A DNA stretch of 64,000 bases, taken from contig CM053146.1 in assembly GCA_028571685.1 (NCBI GenBank), forward strand, positions 116,163,431 through 116,227,430, read 5' to 3'. Source of the stretch: Heterohyrax brucei (taxonomy: Eukaryota; Chordata; Mammalia; Hyracoidea; Procaviidae). The stretch's first letter is position 1. The number at the start of each line of letters is the position of its first letter. The translations under genes and the position numbers were made by a program. The notes beneath the pieces were generated by a model. It did no database searches. It was not told the origin of the DNA and saw only the letters and a list, made by a program, of their open reading frames with translations. Shown here in pieces: positions 20,681 to 32,542 of the stretch.

Positions 20681-23545
20681 ATGACATGGATGGAGTAAAG
20701 CCTTCGGGACCTTCATTTGATGATGTGGCATGACTCAAAATGAGAAGAAACAGCCTTGAACATCCATTAATAATTGGAACATGAAATGTTAAGAAGTATG
20801 AAGCTAGTAAAATAGTAAATCATCAAAAACAAAATGGAACACATAAACACAGATATCCTAGGCATTAGTGAGCCGAAAGGGACTGGTATTGGCCATTTTG
20901 AATCAAACAGTCATCTGGTCTACTGTGCCATGAAATGAAGACTTGAAGAGGAATGGCATTGCATTCATTGTCAAAAAGAACATTGCAAGATCCGTCCTGA
21001 AGTATGGTGCTGTCAGTGATAGGATAATATCCACGCACCTACAAGGAAGGACAGTTAATGCAACTATTATTCAAATGTATGCACCAACCACTGAGGCCAA
21101 AGATGAAGAAATTGAAGATTTTTACCAGTCTGAAATGAATCGAACATGCAGTCAGGATACATTGATAATTACTGGTGATTGGAGTGCAAAAGTTGGAAAC
21201 AAGAAGGATGGGTAGTTGGAAAATATGGCCGTGATGAAGAAATGATGCCAGAGATCACATGATAGAATTTTGTACTAATGACTTCTTTGTTGCGAATATC
21301 TTTTTACACCAACACAGATGGCAACGGTACACATAGTCGTTGCCAAGTGGAATACACAGGAATCAAATCAACTACATCTGTGGAAAAAGGCACTGGAAAA
21401 ACTCAGTGTCAGCAGTCAAAACAAGACTAGGTGCTCACTGAAGCACAGACCATCAACTGCTCGTATACAAGTTTAAATTAAAACTGAAGAATATTAGAAC
21501 AAGTCCAAGAGAGCCAAAATACACTCTGAGTATATCTCAAGAACAGATTTGATGTGTTGAACACTAACGCCCGTAGACTAGACAAATTGTGGAGTGACAT
21601 CAAAAGATATCATCCATGAAGAAAGCGGGAGGTTATTAGAAAGGAAAGAAAAAAAAGACAAAATTGGATGTCAGAAGAGACTCTGAAACTTGCTTGTGAA
21701 TGCCAGGCAGCTAAAGAAAAAGGAAGGAATGATAAAGTAAGAGAACCGAACAGAAGATTTCAAAGGGCAGTTCAAGAAGACAGAATAAAATATTGTAATG
21801 ACATATGCAGAGAGCTGAAAATAGAAAACAAAAAGGGAAGAACACACTGCATTTCTCAAGCTGAAAGAGCTGAAGGAAAAATTCAAGCCCTAAATTGCAA
21901 TAATGAAGGATTCTCTAGGGAAAATATTAAATGACTCTGGAAGCATCAAAAGAAGATGGAAGGAATACACATAGTTGTTATACCAGAAGGAACTGGTTGA
22001 TGGTCAACCATCTCAAGAGGGAGCATATTATCAGGAACTGATGGTACTGAAGGAAAAACCTGAAGCTACATTGAAGACAATGGTGAAAAACAAGGATTTG
22101 ATGGAATGTTAACTGAGATATTTCAGCAAATGGATGTAGCACTGGAAGTGCTCACTTGTCTATGCCAAGAAATTTGGAGGACAGCTACCTGACCAACCAA
22201 CTGGAAGAGATCCATATTTATGCCCATTCCAAAGAAAGGTGATCTAACCAAATGTGGAAATTACCAAACAACATCATTACTATCACATGAAAGTAAATTT
22301 TGTTCAATATCATTCAAAAGCAACTGCAACAGTGTATTGACAGGGAACTGCCAGAAATTTAAGCTGGATTCAGAAGAGGATGTGGAACCACAAATATCAT
22401 TACTGATGTGGGATGGATCCTGGCTGAAAGAAAATACCAGAAGTTTACCTGTGTTTCATTGACTATGTAAAGGCTTTCAACTGTGTGGATCATAACCAAT
22501 TGTGGCTAACATTGAGGAGAATGGGAATTCCAGAGCACTTAATTGTGTTCATGAGGAATCTGTATATGGATCAAGAAGCAGTTGTGTGCACAAAACAAGG
22601 GGCACTGCATGGTTCAAAGTCAGGAAAGGTGTGCATCAGGGTTGTATCTTTTCACCATACCTTTTCAGTCTGTGTGCTAAGAAAATAATATGAGCAGCTG
22701 GGCTACATAAAGAAGAACAAGGCATCAGGAATGGAAGAAGACTTATTAACAACCTGTGTTATACAGATGACACAACCCTGCTTGCTGGAAGTTAAGAGGC
22801 TTTGAAACAGTGACGAAGATCAAAGACCAAAGCCTTTAGTATGGATTAGACTTCAACATCAAAAATACAATCTTCACAACTCAACTAGTAAGTAACATCT
22901 TGATAAATGCAGAAAACACTGAGGTTGTCAAGGATTTCATTTCACTTGGCTCCACAGTCAACCCCCATGGAAGCAGCAGTTAAGAAATCAAAAGACACAT
23001 TGCATTGGGAAACTCTGCTGCAAAGGACCTCTTTAAAGTGTTGAAATGTAAAAACATCACCTTGAAGAATAAGGTGTGCCTGACCCAAGCCATGGCATTT
23101 TCAGCTGCATCATATGCATGCGAAAGCTTGACAGCGAATAAGGAAGACAGCAGAAGAATTGATGGCTTTGAATTGTGGTATTGGAGAAGAATATGAACAT
23201 ACCATGGACTGCCAAAAGACCAAACAGATCTGTCTTGGAAGACGTGTAGCCAGGGTGATCCTTGGAAGCAACGATGGTAAGACTTCAACTTAACATACTT
23301 TGGACATGTCAGGAGGGATTAGTCAGTCCATGGAGAAGGACATCATGTATGGTAGAGTGGAGGGTCAACGAAAAAGAGGAATACCCACAACAAGATGGAT
23401 TGACACAGTGTCTGCAAAAGTGGGCTTAAGCATAAAAATAATTGTGGGCATGGCACAAGACCCCACAAAAAGGCAGTGTTGTGTTCTGTTGTGCATAGGG
23501 TTGCTATGAGTTGGAATCAACTTGACGCCACGTTTAAAAACAATG
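20680..23545 (+). mobile_element. RTE (BovB-like) LINE, near full length, inactive
   Basis: RTE elements encode one protein with an apurinic-type endonuclease followed by reverse transcriptase. The endonuclease is visible at about 20875-21470 (for example 'IIQMYAP' and 'ITGDWSAKVG'). A linker is at 21668-21934. The RT region runs from about 22220 ('PIPKKGD') to 23510, with 'AWFKVRKGVHQGC' and the active-site motif Y-T-D-D at about 22760-22771. The C-terminal block '...GMAQD...' and the SINE-like tail end at about 23530. Stops and frameshifts break the frame at many places, so it is a pseudogene copy. Confidence 0.85.
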
Positions 23546-23883
23546 CAAGATTGCCTAGTGTCTTAAGCCTATCTCGTCTGAGATATAAAAGGGAGATGTG
23601 AGCAGATAGAAATGGGAACCTCATACGACCAAGAAAACGTGCTGGGAGCAGAGTGCATCCATTGACCTTGAAGTTTCCGTGCTGAGATGCTTCCAGACTA
23701 AGCAAAGACTGATGTTTCACAGGAACCTTCCTCCACAGACAAAAGAGAGAAAAAGGCTTCCCCTGGAGCTGATGCCTTGAATTTGAACTTGTAGCTTACT
23801 GGACTCAGAGAGAATAGATTTGTCTTATTAAAGTCATTCCACTTGTGATATTTCTTTTATAGAAGCACCAGATGACTAGGAGT
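23545..23883 (+). mobile_element. inner MaLR-like LTR, right piece
   Basis: Continues the LTR begun at 20477: 'tgagatataaaagggagatg' (a TATA-like block, possibly the old promoter), then 'attaaagtcattccacttgt' (polyadenylation-like) and 'gaagcaccagatgactagg' at the end. Confidence 0.7.
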
Positions 23884-25068
23884 CATTCATATTTGATATG
23901 TCAAGTTTGTTCTTGAGATAATCTTTCAATTCATGTGGGAATATACTCAGGATTGTGCTTAGGCTCTCGTAGACTTGTTTTAATTTTGTTCAGTTTGAAT
24001 TTGCATATGAGCAGTTGATGGTCTGTTCCACAGTTGGCCTCTGGCCTAAATTTCGCTGATAATATTGAGTTTTTCCATCATTGTTTTCCAGAGATGTAGT
24101 CGATTTGATTCCTTTGTATTCCATCTGGCAAGGTCCACATAATATACTCATTCTTTACGTTGTTGAAAAAAGGCCTTTGCGATGAAGAGTCATTGGTCTT
24201 AGAAAATTCTATCATGGCTTCTCCAGTGTCATTTCTTTCACCATGGCCATTATTTCTCAACTACTAATCCTTCTTTGTTTCCATGTTTCTCATTCTACTT
24301 GCTAGTTATTGTCAGTGCATCTTGATTGCATGTTTGAGAAGTTCCAGACAGCAGATATTAATAAAAATTTCTATTTTACGTCTTTGGCCTTTGTGTTTGG
24401 TATGTAGATTTGAACAATAGTCCTGTTAACTGGTTTTCTTTGTAAGCATGTGAACCTAATCCTGCCCCGAGACAGCCTTGAGCTTCAGGATGTATCTTAA
24501 CAGGTTCTTTTTGATGATGAATATGATGCCATTCCTCCTCAATTTGTCATTCCTGGCATTGTAAACCATATGGTGGTTTGATTCAGGGTGGCCAGTACTA
24601 GGACATTTCACCTCCTGCTGCCTAAGATACCAGTGTTTGTGTGTTTTATTTCATTTTGGATGACTTCCGATTTTCCTAGATTCATAATTTGTACGTTTTG
24701 TGTTTTGATTATTAATGGATGTTTACAGCTGCTGCTTTTCATTCTGAGCCATGCTACATCATCAGATGAAGACCCTGAAAACTTAACTCTAGCCATGTCA
24801 TTCAGGTCATCTTTGCTTTCAGGCGGCAACTCTTTCCCAGTCTTATTTTGGTGCCTTCCAGCCTGAGGGCTTATTTCTGGCACTGCATCAGATAGTGTTC
24901 TGGCCACTTTTTCAGAAGTAGACTACCAGGTCCTTTTCTCCTAGTCTGTCTTAGTCTGGAATCTCCACTGAAACGTGTCTACCAAGGGTGATGCTTTTGG
25001 TATTTGAAATACTGGTGGTAAAGCTTCCTGTATCACAGCAACATGCAACCTATCAGAGTATGACAAGC
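23884..25068 (-). mobile_element. RTE LINE, right piece, minus strand
   Basis: Continuation of the minus-strand RTE from 20476. Minus-strand reading at 24078-24260 gives endonuclease text such as 'ERNDTGEAMIEF' and 'QRNQIDYI'. The last ~160 bases (24905-25068) match the segment at 47385-47545 and appear to be the RTE 5' end. Confidence 0.7.
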
Positions 25069-25069
25069 T

Positions 25070-25498
25070 GAAAGACACATAGTGGGTGTAGGGTATATTT
25101 TGAGTTAATCTCTTTTGAGATTTAAAGAGAGTAAATACAAGCTAGCAAAGAAAGACAAGAGACATATCTGGCACATTAACACTGCCCAGGAGCAGAAGCT
25201 CAGAAGAGACAGGGACTTACCTTGAGAACTGGCAAAGAGAGAAAACATCTCTCCAGAGCAAAGCCAGATCACACTTGTTGCCATCTATTCAATTCTGACT
25301 CATGTGACCCTGTAGGAAAGAGAGAAAAATCCCATACAGTTTCCAAGGAGCAGCTGATGGACTCAAACTGTCAACCTTTTGGTTAGGAGCTCAACTCTTA
25401 GACTGCCCCTTAGGACACCCTGACTAGACTATGAGAAAAGAAATTTGTTTGTTAAAGCAACCCACTTGTGATATAGCAGCACCAGATAACTAAAACAA
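25070..25498 (+). mobile_element. outer MaLR-like LTR, right piece, with SINE
   Basis: Contains 'taatctcttttgagatttaa' and ends 'gcagcaccagataactaaaa', matching the layout of the inner LTR. A minus-strand AfroSINE copy occupies 25271-25421 ('tttccaaggagcagctgatg', 'ccttttggttaggagctc'). Confidence 0.65.
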
Positions 25499-26036
25499 TA
25501 TTTAAGAAAAACATAACCAAAATTTTCTTAAGAAGAAAAAAATCATTCATAAATTACACTACTCAAATGTCAACGCTTTTAAAAGTTGAGTATTTTTTGC
25601 ATTTATTTGTACTTTTTAAATTGTGGTTTGAAAACTATACATGTGATTTTTTTGTACCTCCTGGGTTTCTCTTAATGTCATGTTTTTCCAGGTTATTTAA
25701 AAGTTGTTTGTCTCATTTTTGTTGTTGTTAGTTGTCGCTGAGCCACTGACATCAATCCTGTGTGTAGCAGAATGAAACAGCATGTGCTTCTTTGCCATTC
25801 TCACAATCATCTCATTTTAGATGACCACGTAACACTATGTCTTATAAAAAGGTTTGTTTTACTGTGGTGACAGTACTGTATCCCATGGCATAGTATAATT
25901 TAAGAATCTTACCGTTTGACACAGGTGACTTGTAATTTTTTTGTTTTCATGTTGTAATAGGCATCATTTTTGTATAAATTACTTATATTTAAGATGATTT
26001 CCATACGGTTGATTTAGTGATACTGTCATGGTTTTT

Positions 26037-26200
26037 GGAGCCCCAGTTGCATAATGGTTAACAGCTACAGCTAGTAACAAAAAGGTTGGCAGTTTGAATC
26101 TATAAGCTGCTCCCCGGAAGCCCTCTTTGACAGTTCTGCTCTGTCCTGTAGTGTTTCTGTGAGTCGTAATCAACTCAGTGGCAGTGAGTTTAGTTTTTGT
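26037..26200 (+). mobile_element. AfroSINE-type SINE
   Basis: Plus-strand copy, 'ggagccccagttgcataatg' to 'cagtggcagtgagtttagtt', ending ~150 bases before the second coding exon of ZDBF2. Confidence 0.8.
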
Positions 26201-26346
26201 TTTCATGGTTTTTATATGCCTGTTTCAGAGTTACTTTATATGAGAGCATATAATTTATACTTCTACCAGGAGTGTGTAAATGAAACCAGTTTGTGACACT
26301 GTCTTTACTAATGAATATTACCCACTTGGTTTCTTTTTCTTTATAG

Positions 26347-26474
26347 CATATGTTCAGTGCCCATCACAGAAACATGGCGACAGCAAAAAGATATCGGATG
26401 GGAAGCAATAGTTTGATGGAGCGTTTTTTGCAGGATGTACTGCGGCATCACCCATATCAGCGTCAAGATGACAG
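26347..26474 (+). CDS. ZDBF2: ZDBF2 second coding exon (His half of the zinc finger)
   Basis: Acceptor 'ctttatag' and donor ACAG|gtaaag bound a 128-base exon. It is read in phase 0 from the previous exon and leaves two bases (AG) that join the first base of the last exon to make AGA (Arg63). It encodes residues 21-62, starting 'HMFSAHHRN', so H21 and H27 complete the C8-C11-H21-H27 zinc finger in DBF4-type spacing (C-x2-C-x9-H-x5-H). The rest ('[16 protein letters not shown]') is the short conserved segment following the finger. The phase match to both neighbours is strong support. Confidence 0.9.
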
Positions 26475-26737
26475 GTAAAGTAGTCAAGAGGAAGCATACT
26501 AGCTCACAGATGCATGATACAGTCAATGTTTGTGGGCATGTTCCAGTACTTCTTAGTGTCAATCTTTGCATCAAGAAATGCAGTTCATGTGAAATTTTGT
26601 CTAGTGACTTTCTCTTGCAATTATGTTTTTAACTGCAAGAAGGAATTTTACTACAAACTGTGTGTTCTACACTGTAGACTTGCCTAAATAAAAATCTTAG
26701 GCCAATAAATGATTACATGTCATTAAGATCTTTTGTA

Positions 26738-26903
26738 AGAAGCCCTGTTAGTATAAGGTTAAGAGTTTGGCTGCTAACCCAAAGGTTGACAGTTCAAATT
26801 CAGCAGGTCCTCCTTGGAAACCCTATGCAACAGTTCTGCTCAGTCCTGCAGGGTCTCCGTGAGTCAGAATCAACATGATGGCAGTGGGTTTGGTTTGGTT
26901 TTA
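26738..26903 (+). mobile_element. AfroSINE-type SINE
   Basis: Plus-strand, nearly complete: 'agaagccctgttagtataag', 'cctccttggaaaccctatgc', 'gtgagtcagaatcaacatga', ending in a 'gtttggtttggtttt' tail. Confidence 0.85.
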
Positions 26904-27330
26904 TTGATTTATAAACTGCTCATAGGATTAAGCAGGTGACGAAGGAGTAAAAATAGGTTTTAAAAGATGAGTAAGAGCAAAGCTGGTGTCATAGCAGAGT
27001 AAACATGGTCAAAGTAAAAACTAAGTCTGTTCTGTGTTCTTGTTAATTCTGGATAGGAGCAGTATCTAATTGAGTTAGGCTTTTTGTAGCCTGTCAGTAT
27101 CTCAGTAGAAGAAATCTTCTCTTGTGTCAGTTTGTTTTGGTTGTTTTCATAAAAAGAAATACTTGGTAACTTTTAAAGCATAAGGTCTTATGTCAAAGAA
27201 AAGCATTTATATAGAAAGTCAAATTAAATTTTGCTGTGAGTTTGCAGCCACAGCCATACAAGATGAGGCAAAACAGATCATTAGCATGTCTGTGCAGTTA
27301 GCTGAGATTATCACCTATCAACCAGAAATC

Positions 27331-27530
27331 AAATTCACTGCCATCCAGTCAGCTCTGACCCATGATGACCTAATAAGACAGAGTGGAGTTGCCTATAGGG
27401 TTTCAACACTGTAAGTCTTTATGACAGTAGACTGTGAGCCCTTCCTCCCATAGAACCACTGGTAGGTTCAAAGCACTGCCCTTTTGGCTTGCAGCTGAAC
27501 TGATTCACCATGCTGTGCTACCAGGGCCCC
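27331..27530 (-). mobile_element. AfroSINE-type SINE, long subtype
   Basis: Minus-strand copy with the extra 'gtaagtctttatgacagtag' segment and 'accactggtaggttcaaagc', ending 'gctgtgctaccagggcccc'. Short open frames here (27190-27414, 27434-27625) come from the SINE. Confidence 0.8.
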
Positions 27531-27771
27531 AGCATCAGCACCATTTACAGAAAAACACACTCTCCTTTGCAAGTTACAAACCCAGAATAGAGCAAATGGT
27601 GGAAAGTTTTAGTGGGACAAATTAGAAGAAAAAATGTGTGGTTTCTTAGGTGATGGAAAGACAGAATTAGTCTATCTTGATCAAAATACATTTGCAGTTT
27701 GTTACTCATATTGACAGTGCGTTAACAAATATATTTCTACGTGCAACTGGTTCTTTAGATTGCTTGAATTT

Positions 27772-27866
27772 GAGCTTCTGGTAGTATGGTGGTTAAGGGC
27801 TCATCTGCTAATCAGAAGGTCAGCAGTTCAAATCCACCAGCTGCTCCTTGGAAACCCTGTGAGACT
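27772..27866 (+). mobile_element. AfroSINE-type SINE, 3'-truncated
   Basis: Plus-strand head and middle only: 'ctggtagtatggtggttaag', 'tcagaaggtcagcagttcaa', 'gctgctccttggaaaccctg'. The shared 3' tail is missing. Confidence 0.75.
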
Positions 27867-28226
27867 CCTTGACAATCTCTCTGATGATATGCAGAAGCAT
27901 CATCAGTGTGTGGTGAAACAAATGGATGAAAGTATGATAAGAAGCAGAATCTGTACATAGTCTCAAAGTACTTCCCCAAAAGATCCTGCTTATAAATGGA
28001 AAAATAGTAATTTTATAGTGCAGAAATTTAACAGGCACCATGTTAATCAAGTCACCCTGGTTAACATAGTAGTAAAGACATAACAGGATCATATGCTTCA
28101 TCATGTAATACACTCAAGGCACAGTACCATTTGTGAGGTATTCTTGATCAAAATTCATAGCCTAGATTTAATTATGATGAACTGTCAAGTTTACCCAAAT
28201 TTGGGAATATTCTACAAAATAATTCA

Positions 28227-28712
28227 TGTCTTAGTTATCTAGTGTTGTTATAACAGAAATACTACAAGTGGATGGCTTTAACTAAGGTAAGTTTATTTTC
28301 TTAACAGTCTAGTAGGCTAGAAGTCTGACTTTAGGGCACTGGCTCTGTAGGAAATCTTTTTCTGTTGGCTCCTGAGAAAGGTACTTCTCATCAGTCTTCC
28401 CTTGTTTTGGGATCATCTGAGGGCAGGAACCTCAGATACTAGGAAGTTTGTCAGATAAAAGATAGTGCAGGCCTCACCCCTGGGAAACTCCCTTTACATT
28501 GGAGCAGGGATGTAACCTTAGTGAGGGTGTTACAGTCTCACACAAATCCTCTTTAACATAACCTGATCTTGCCCCATTAACCATAGATAGAGTTTAGGAT
28601 TAACAACGTATACAGAACTTACAACTGTAAAATAGAGGATAACCACATAATACTGAGAACTATGACCGAGCCAAATTACTACATTTTTGGGAAGACATAA
28701 TTCAGTTAATGA
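28227..28712 (-). mobile_element. MaLR-like LTR
   Basis: Same LTR family as 10005-10370, minus orientation: starts 'tgtcttagttatctagtgtt', has 'agtctagtaggctagaagtc', and ends near 'gacataattcagttaatga'. The end is degraded, so the exact boundary and target duplication are unclear. Confidence 0.65.
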
Positions 28713-29112
28713 TGATTGGCCTTACAAGTTTTAAGGCCTTAAAAGCAAAGGAAGACTGAAGGGCTGTTTAAGATTAAAGGAGACCAAAGAGATGTAACAG
28801 TTGAATACAACGTGTGATTCTGGATGGAGTCCTGGTCAAATATAAAAAGAACATTAATGAAACAACTGACAAAATTTGAATAAAATCTATAGATTAGCTA
28901 ATATTATGGATCCATGTAACTTTCTGTTTTTGATTATTATGCTGTAATTATGTTAGATTTAATATATTGAAAAACCAGATAAAGTTTATATAAAATTTAT
29001 TTTATTTTGTTTGCAACTTTTTAAAAGTCTAAATCATTCCGAAAGAAAAGTTAAAAATAGAAAAAAAAAATAATGTCCATAAACTTTGATCTTTCTCTGC
29101 CCCCAAAATTGT

Positions 29113-29270
29113 AAAGCATTTGCCATCAAGTCACTTCTGACTCGTAATAACCCTATGTAGGACAGAGTAGGACTGTGCCCTAGGGTTTCCAAGAAGTGGC
29201 TAGTGGATTCAGACTGCTGACCTTTTGGTTAGCAGCTGTAGCTCTTAACCAGTGTGCCACTAGAGTTCCA
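29113..29270 (-). mobile_element. AfroSINE-type SINE
   Basis: Minus-strand short-subtype copy: 'catcaagtcacttctgactc', 'cctagggtttccaagaagtg', 'ttttggttagcagctgtagc', ending 'gccactagagttcc'. Confidence 0.8.
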
Positions 29271-29759
29271 GCTGGACAATAATTCTTTGTATTTTAAATG
29301 TATTTCAAATGTTTTCTCAGAAGTAGCCATACATATGGTCTTTCAGCTGTTATTTATAGTGCCTCTTGCCATACGGACATGGAGCATTCTGACATCATTG
29401 AATCTACAGGAGCTTCTCCTTTGTGGGTTTTTCATGTTCTTTTCTTCATGTCCTTGATTCTTCTTTTAAATATTTTTAATGTTACTGGATTTGTTTTTGT
29501 TCATTTGAGACAGAACTTCTGCCTACTTATTTTTGTACATGGCTGTATAATCACCCTCATTGATGTGAAATGTTCTGTAGCAAAGTAAATTCCTGTATCT
29601 GTATGTGTGTACATGTATACCTGATTTTGAATACTATTCTTTCATCTTGAATTTTTTAATTCCATAACAAGACCATGTTACTTCATCGTGTTTATATGCT
29701 TTCTAAATTATAGTGTATGATTCATTTTTGTTTCTTCAGTCTTTATGCTTCTGAGGACA

Positions 29760-30070
29760 TTGTAGCTTTTTCTATTATTTTACTTTTCTTCAAGATCAGC
29801 TCTTGCTTTGGTTTTGTTCCCTCTTAATTATTAATTTTTCTCTCTTTATAATTTGTTCTGCTTTTTGGGGAGGGAGGATTTGGTTGTTATTTTTTATTTT
29901 CTTGAGTTGGGTGTTCATTTAGTTAATTTGTATCCTTTTTTCTTTTAAAAGCAAATATTTAAGCATGTAAAATGTCTGTTTAGGCTATATCTCATAAGTT
30001 TTAATATATAATTGTTTTGTTTTATTTACTTATATATCATTTTTATTAATTTTCTTTAGAACCCAAGAGT
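29760..30070 (-). mobile_element. old L1 ORF2 fragment
   Basis: T-rich text resembling the reverse complement of the endonuclease-to-RT region of L1 ('atctcataagttttaatata', 'ttagaacccaagagttat'). No frame survives. Confidence 0.4.
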
Positions 30071-31441
30071 TATATAAAACAGTGGTTTTAAACCTACTGA
30101 TGGTTAGATTTTTGGAGGATTTTTTTGTTGCTACACGGTTAATTACAAATGATTAGAAATATAAATTGTGATTAAGTTTTTAATCTTAAACACATACATG
30201 TACAAATGTAGAAACAAATCAAAACATCTAGGTGGTGAATCCTAAGTACCATTTTGGAGTTTTGCCAGATAGTTTGATTTTATGATTCCTTTCTTTTATT
30301 TCCTTCCTTTCCTAGCCAAACGTTACAAAATTAGTTTTGTTTTGAGAATGTTATATTTTTTAAGACTAATAAGGATAATCTAGGGTTCTGAAAACTAGGG
30401 GAGTTAATACAATTTAATTGACTAGAGCTTAAAAGTATGATGAGTTCAACAGATATTTTTTTTTTGCCCCATCATGATGGTATATTTTCATGTTAGGGTT
30501 AAGTTTTTTGATTCCAAATTCCAAATATTAAGATAATAAATGTAGATGTGAAGGAAAGTAGCAGCAGTATTTATAATGTGTAAAAGTAAAGCATTTGCAT
30601 GTGGCCAATTCATGTATATCTGTTGTCAGAGACAAATATGGCTTCTCTCAAGTTGAAAAATACTTAGTAAAAGCATTTTTAGATGTTAATTTCTTATTTA
30701 TTTATTATTTTAATAGACTTTATTTCTTTTAAGAACAACTTTAGATTTACCTATAATTGAGAAGATAATACAGAGAGTTCCAATGTATACATCCAGTTTC
30801 CCCTTTTTGTAAGATTTAATTTGGTATCCTGGATGCGTCCCAGAAACAGAAAAAGATGTTATGTAAAAGTGAAGGAAATCTGAATAAACTGTGAACTTCA
30901 TTTAATAAAGACGTGTTGATATTGGTTCACTAATTGTAAGAAATGTATCATACAAACATTAGGTGTTAATAACATCTTTCTTTTAATTTGCATCAGTGCC
31001 TATCACCTTTCATATAGTAGTAGGATGTCCTTAGTGGATGGTTGTTATATGACTGAATTTTTGCTTCTTTTTGTTAAAAATTCATTATATGGCAATATTA
31101 TCAAGTCAAGCAAACCCTAAAGTGCTTCAGAGCAAGTACATTGTCTTCATGCTAGTAGGAGATATTCATAGGCTGATTTTAATGTGAATGTTTTAGATCT
31201 TTTAGAAATAATTTAAATTAAAAGTTTTGAATGGAAAGTATATATGTATAAGCTTAATTCAAAAGGCACATTCAAAAGGAAGCCTTTGTCATATTCCAGT
31301 CCCAGCCACCCTATTCACCTGAGGTAGCCAGTGTGACCAGTTTCTTATGTGTCCTGTAGATAGTGCAAGTGTATCATCTTTCCCTGTCTAGTTTATGTAT
31401 GTGATAGATTTCTAAAGACATTTTTTTTTCACTAGAACCCC

Positions 31442-31626
31442 CCCCCCAAACCCACTGACATCAAGTTAGCTCCAATTCATGGCAACCCACTGTGTAACAG
31501 AACTGCACCAGAGAGTTCTCTTGGTGGTGGTCTTGACGTAAGTAGATTACCTGCCCTTTTTCCAAGGAAGCCCTGGGTGGGTTCCTGTCACCAACCTTTA
31601 GGTTAGTAATCCAGCACAAACCGTGT
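31442..31626 (-). mobile_element. AfroSINE-type SINE, long subtype, diverged
   Basis: Minus-strand copy starting after a C-run: 'ccaaacccactgacatcaag', 'ttcatggcaacccactgtgt', with a long middle and 'ccaacctttaggttagtaat'. Confidence 0.65.
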
Positions 31627-31702
31627 TTCATAGTAATTGATCTTGACTGAAAGTATTTGTAGAGTTGCTTTATTATTAGTAAAACCTACATTGTATTCTA
31701 TT

Positions 31703-32542
31703 GTTGTTGATGGGTGCCACTGAGTCAGCTTAGCTCATTGAGACCACATTCTGACAGTACAGTTGAACATAGAGTTTTCTTGGCTGTACTCTTTTTTTTT
31801 TTATTTTTTCTTTAACATGACTGAGTGAAAATGTACATTCCTGTATAAATTTACATGCCCACCTATATGCAGCTTCCACTGCTCTCCCTGTCCAGTGACA
31901 GCACACTATTCCTCTGTGCTCCATATATGTCTCATCCTCCCAACAGCCTCCTTTCTGCTCCTCTCCACCCGCTCTCCATCCTCCAGCCAGAGGTCAGCAG
32001 GATGGTATCCTATAGATGTATAGAACCATAAAGTGCAACCAACATATAGTCACTCTGCATTGCCAAGTCCAGTCCATTCCTGTCCAAACAGTGGACCTTC
32101 GTTATAATTTATGGGTAAGGGCAGCATCAGGGCCAGGGGCCATGCTCTCAGGGGAACCCCGAAACTGCTGGACCATCAATTGAGGTCTTTTAGTGGAGAT
32201 CTCAGGATGCACCCCTTTTTATTCTTGTGTTGCCAATGAGACTCAACCTAGTGAGCTCCATTGTGGCTATTACTGGTGGTGACCGGGCACCATCCAGTTC
32301 TTGTGGTCCCAAGTCGGTGAAGGCACCCACTCTTGTGAGTCTCTCTGTCTTCTAGGTTGTCTTTACTGCATGTCATTTTGGTCCTCGGTGAGCATCCATT
32401 CCTGCTGAGTTGGGACCATTTTTGGCTGTAATCTTCACAGGGGCAGATTACCAGATCTTTCTCTCAAGGAGCTGCTAGATGGATCGTACCACCAACTTTT
32501 TGGTTCTCAGCCTAGCATTTAACTGTTGTACCACCAGGGCTC
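31703..32542 (-). mobile_element. AfroSINE split by an L1 3' end
   Basis: The SINE halves are about 31703-31790 ('gatgggtgccactgagtcag' to 'gttttcttggctgtactc') and 32424-32542 ('cagattaccagatctttctc' to 'gttgtaccaccagggctc'). Between them a ~635-base minus-strand insertion begins with a T-run at 31791. 'ttggctgtactct' (31779) and 'ttggctgtaatct' (about 32421) flank it as a target duplication. The inserted text has no frame and looks like a 5'-truncated LINE 3' UTR. Confidence 0.7.

Larger units (their letters stand above)
6909..26346 (+). other. ZDBF2: ZDBF2 intron 1, repeat-filled
   Basis: A 19.4-kb intron bounded by gtgaga and 'ctttatag'. It separates the two Cys from the two His ligands of the zinc finger. 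Most of it is accounted for by the mobile elements listed separately. The stretches 7920-8200, 12615-13150, 15000-17050 and 17610-17930 hold no recognised gene. Confidence 0.75.

Noticed and set aside
24588-24907. Overlapping frames of 92 and 99 codons at 24588-24907
   Set aside because: They fall in the 5' part of the minus-strand RTE and do not match a conserved domain; they are chance frames in LINE sequence.
27190-27625. Open frames in 27190-27625 as small genes
   Set aside because: Most of this is a minus-strand long-subtype AfroSINE, and the frames have no start context or domain.
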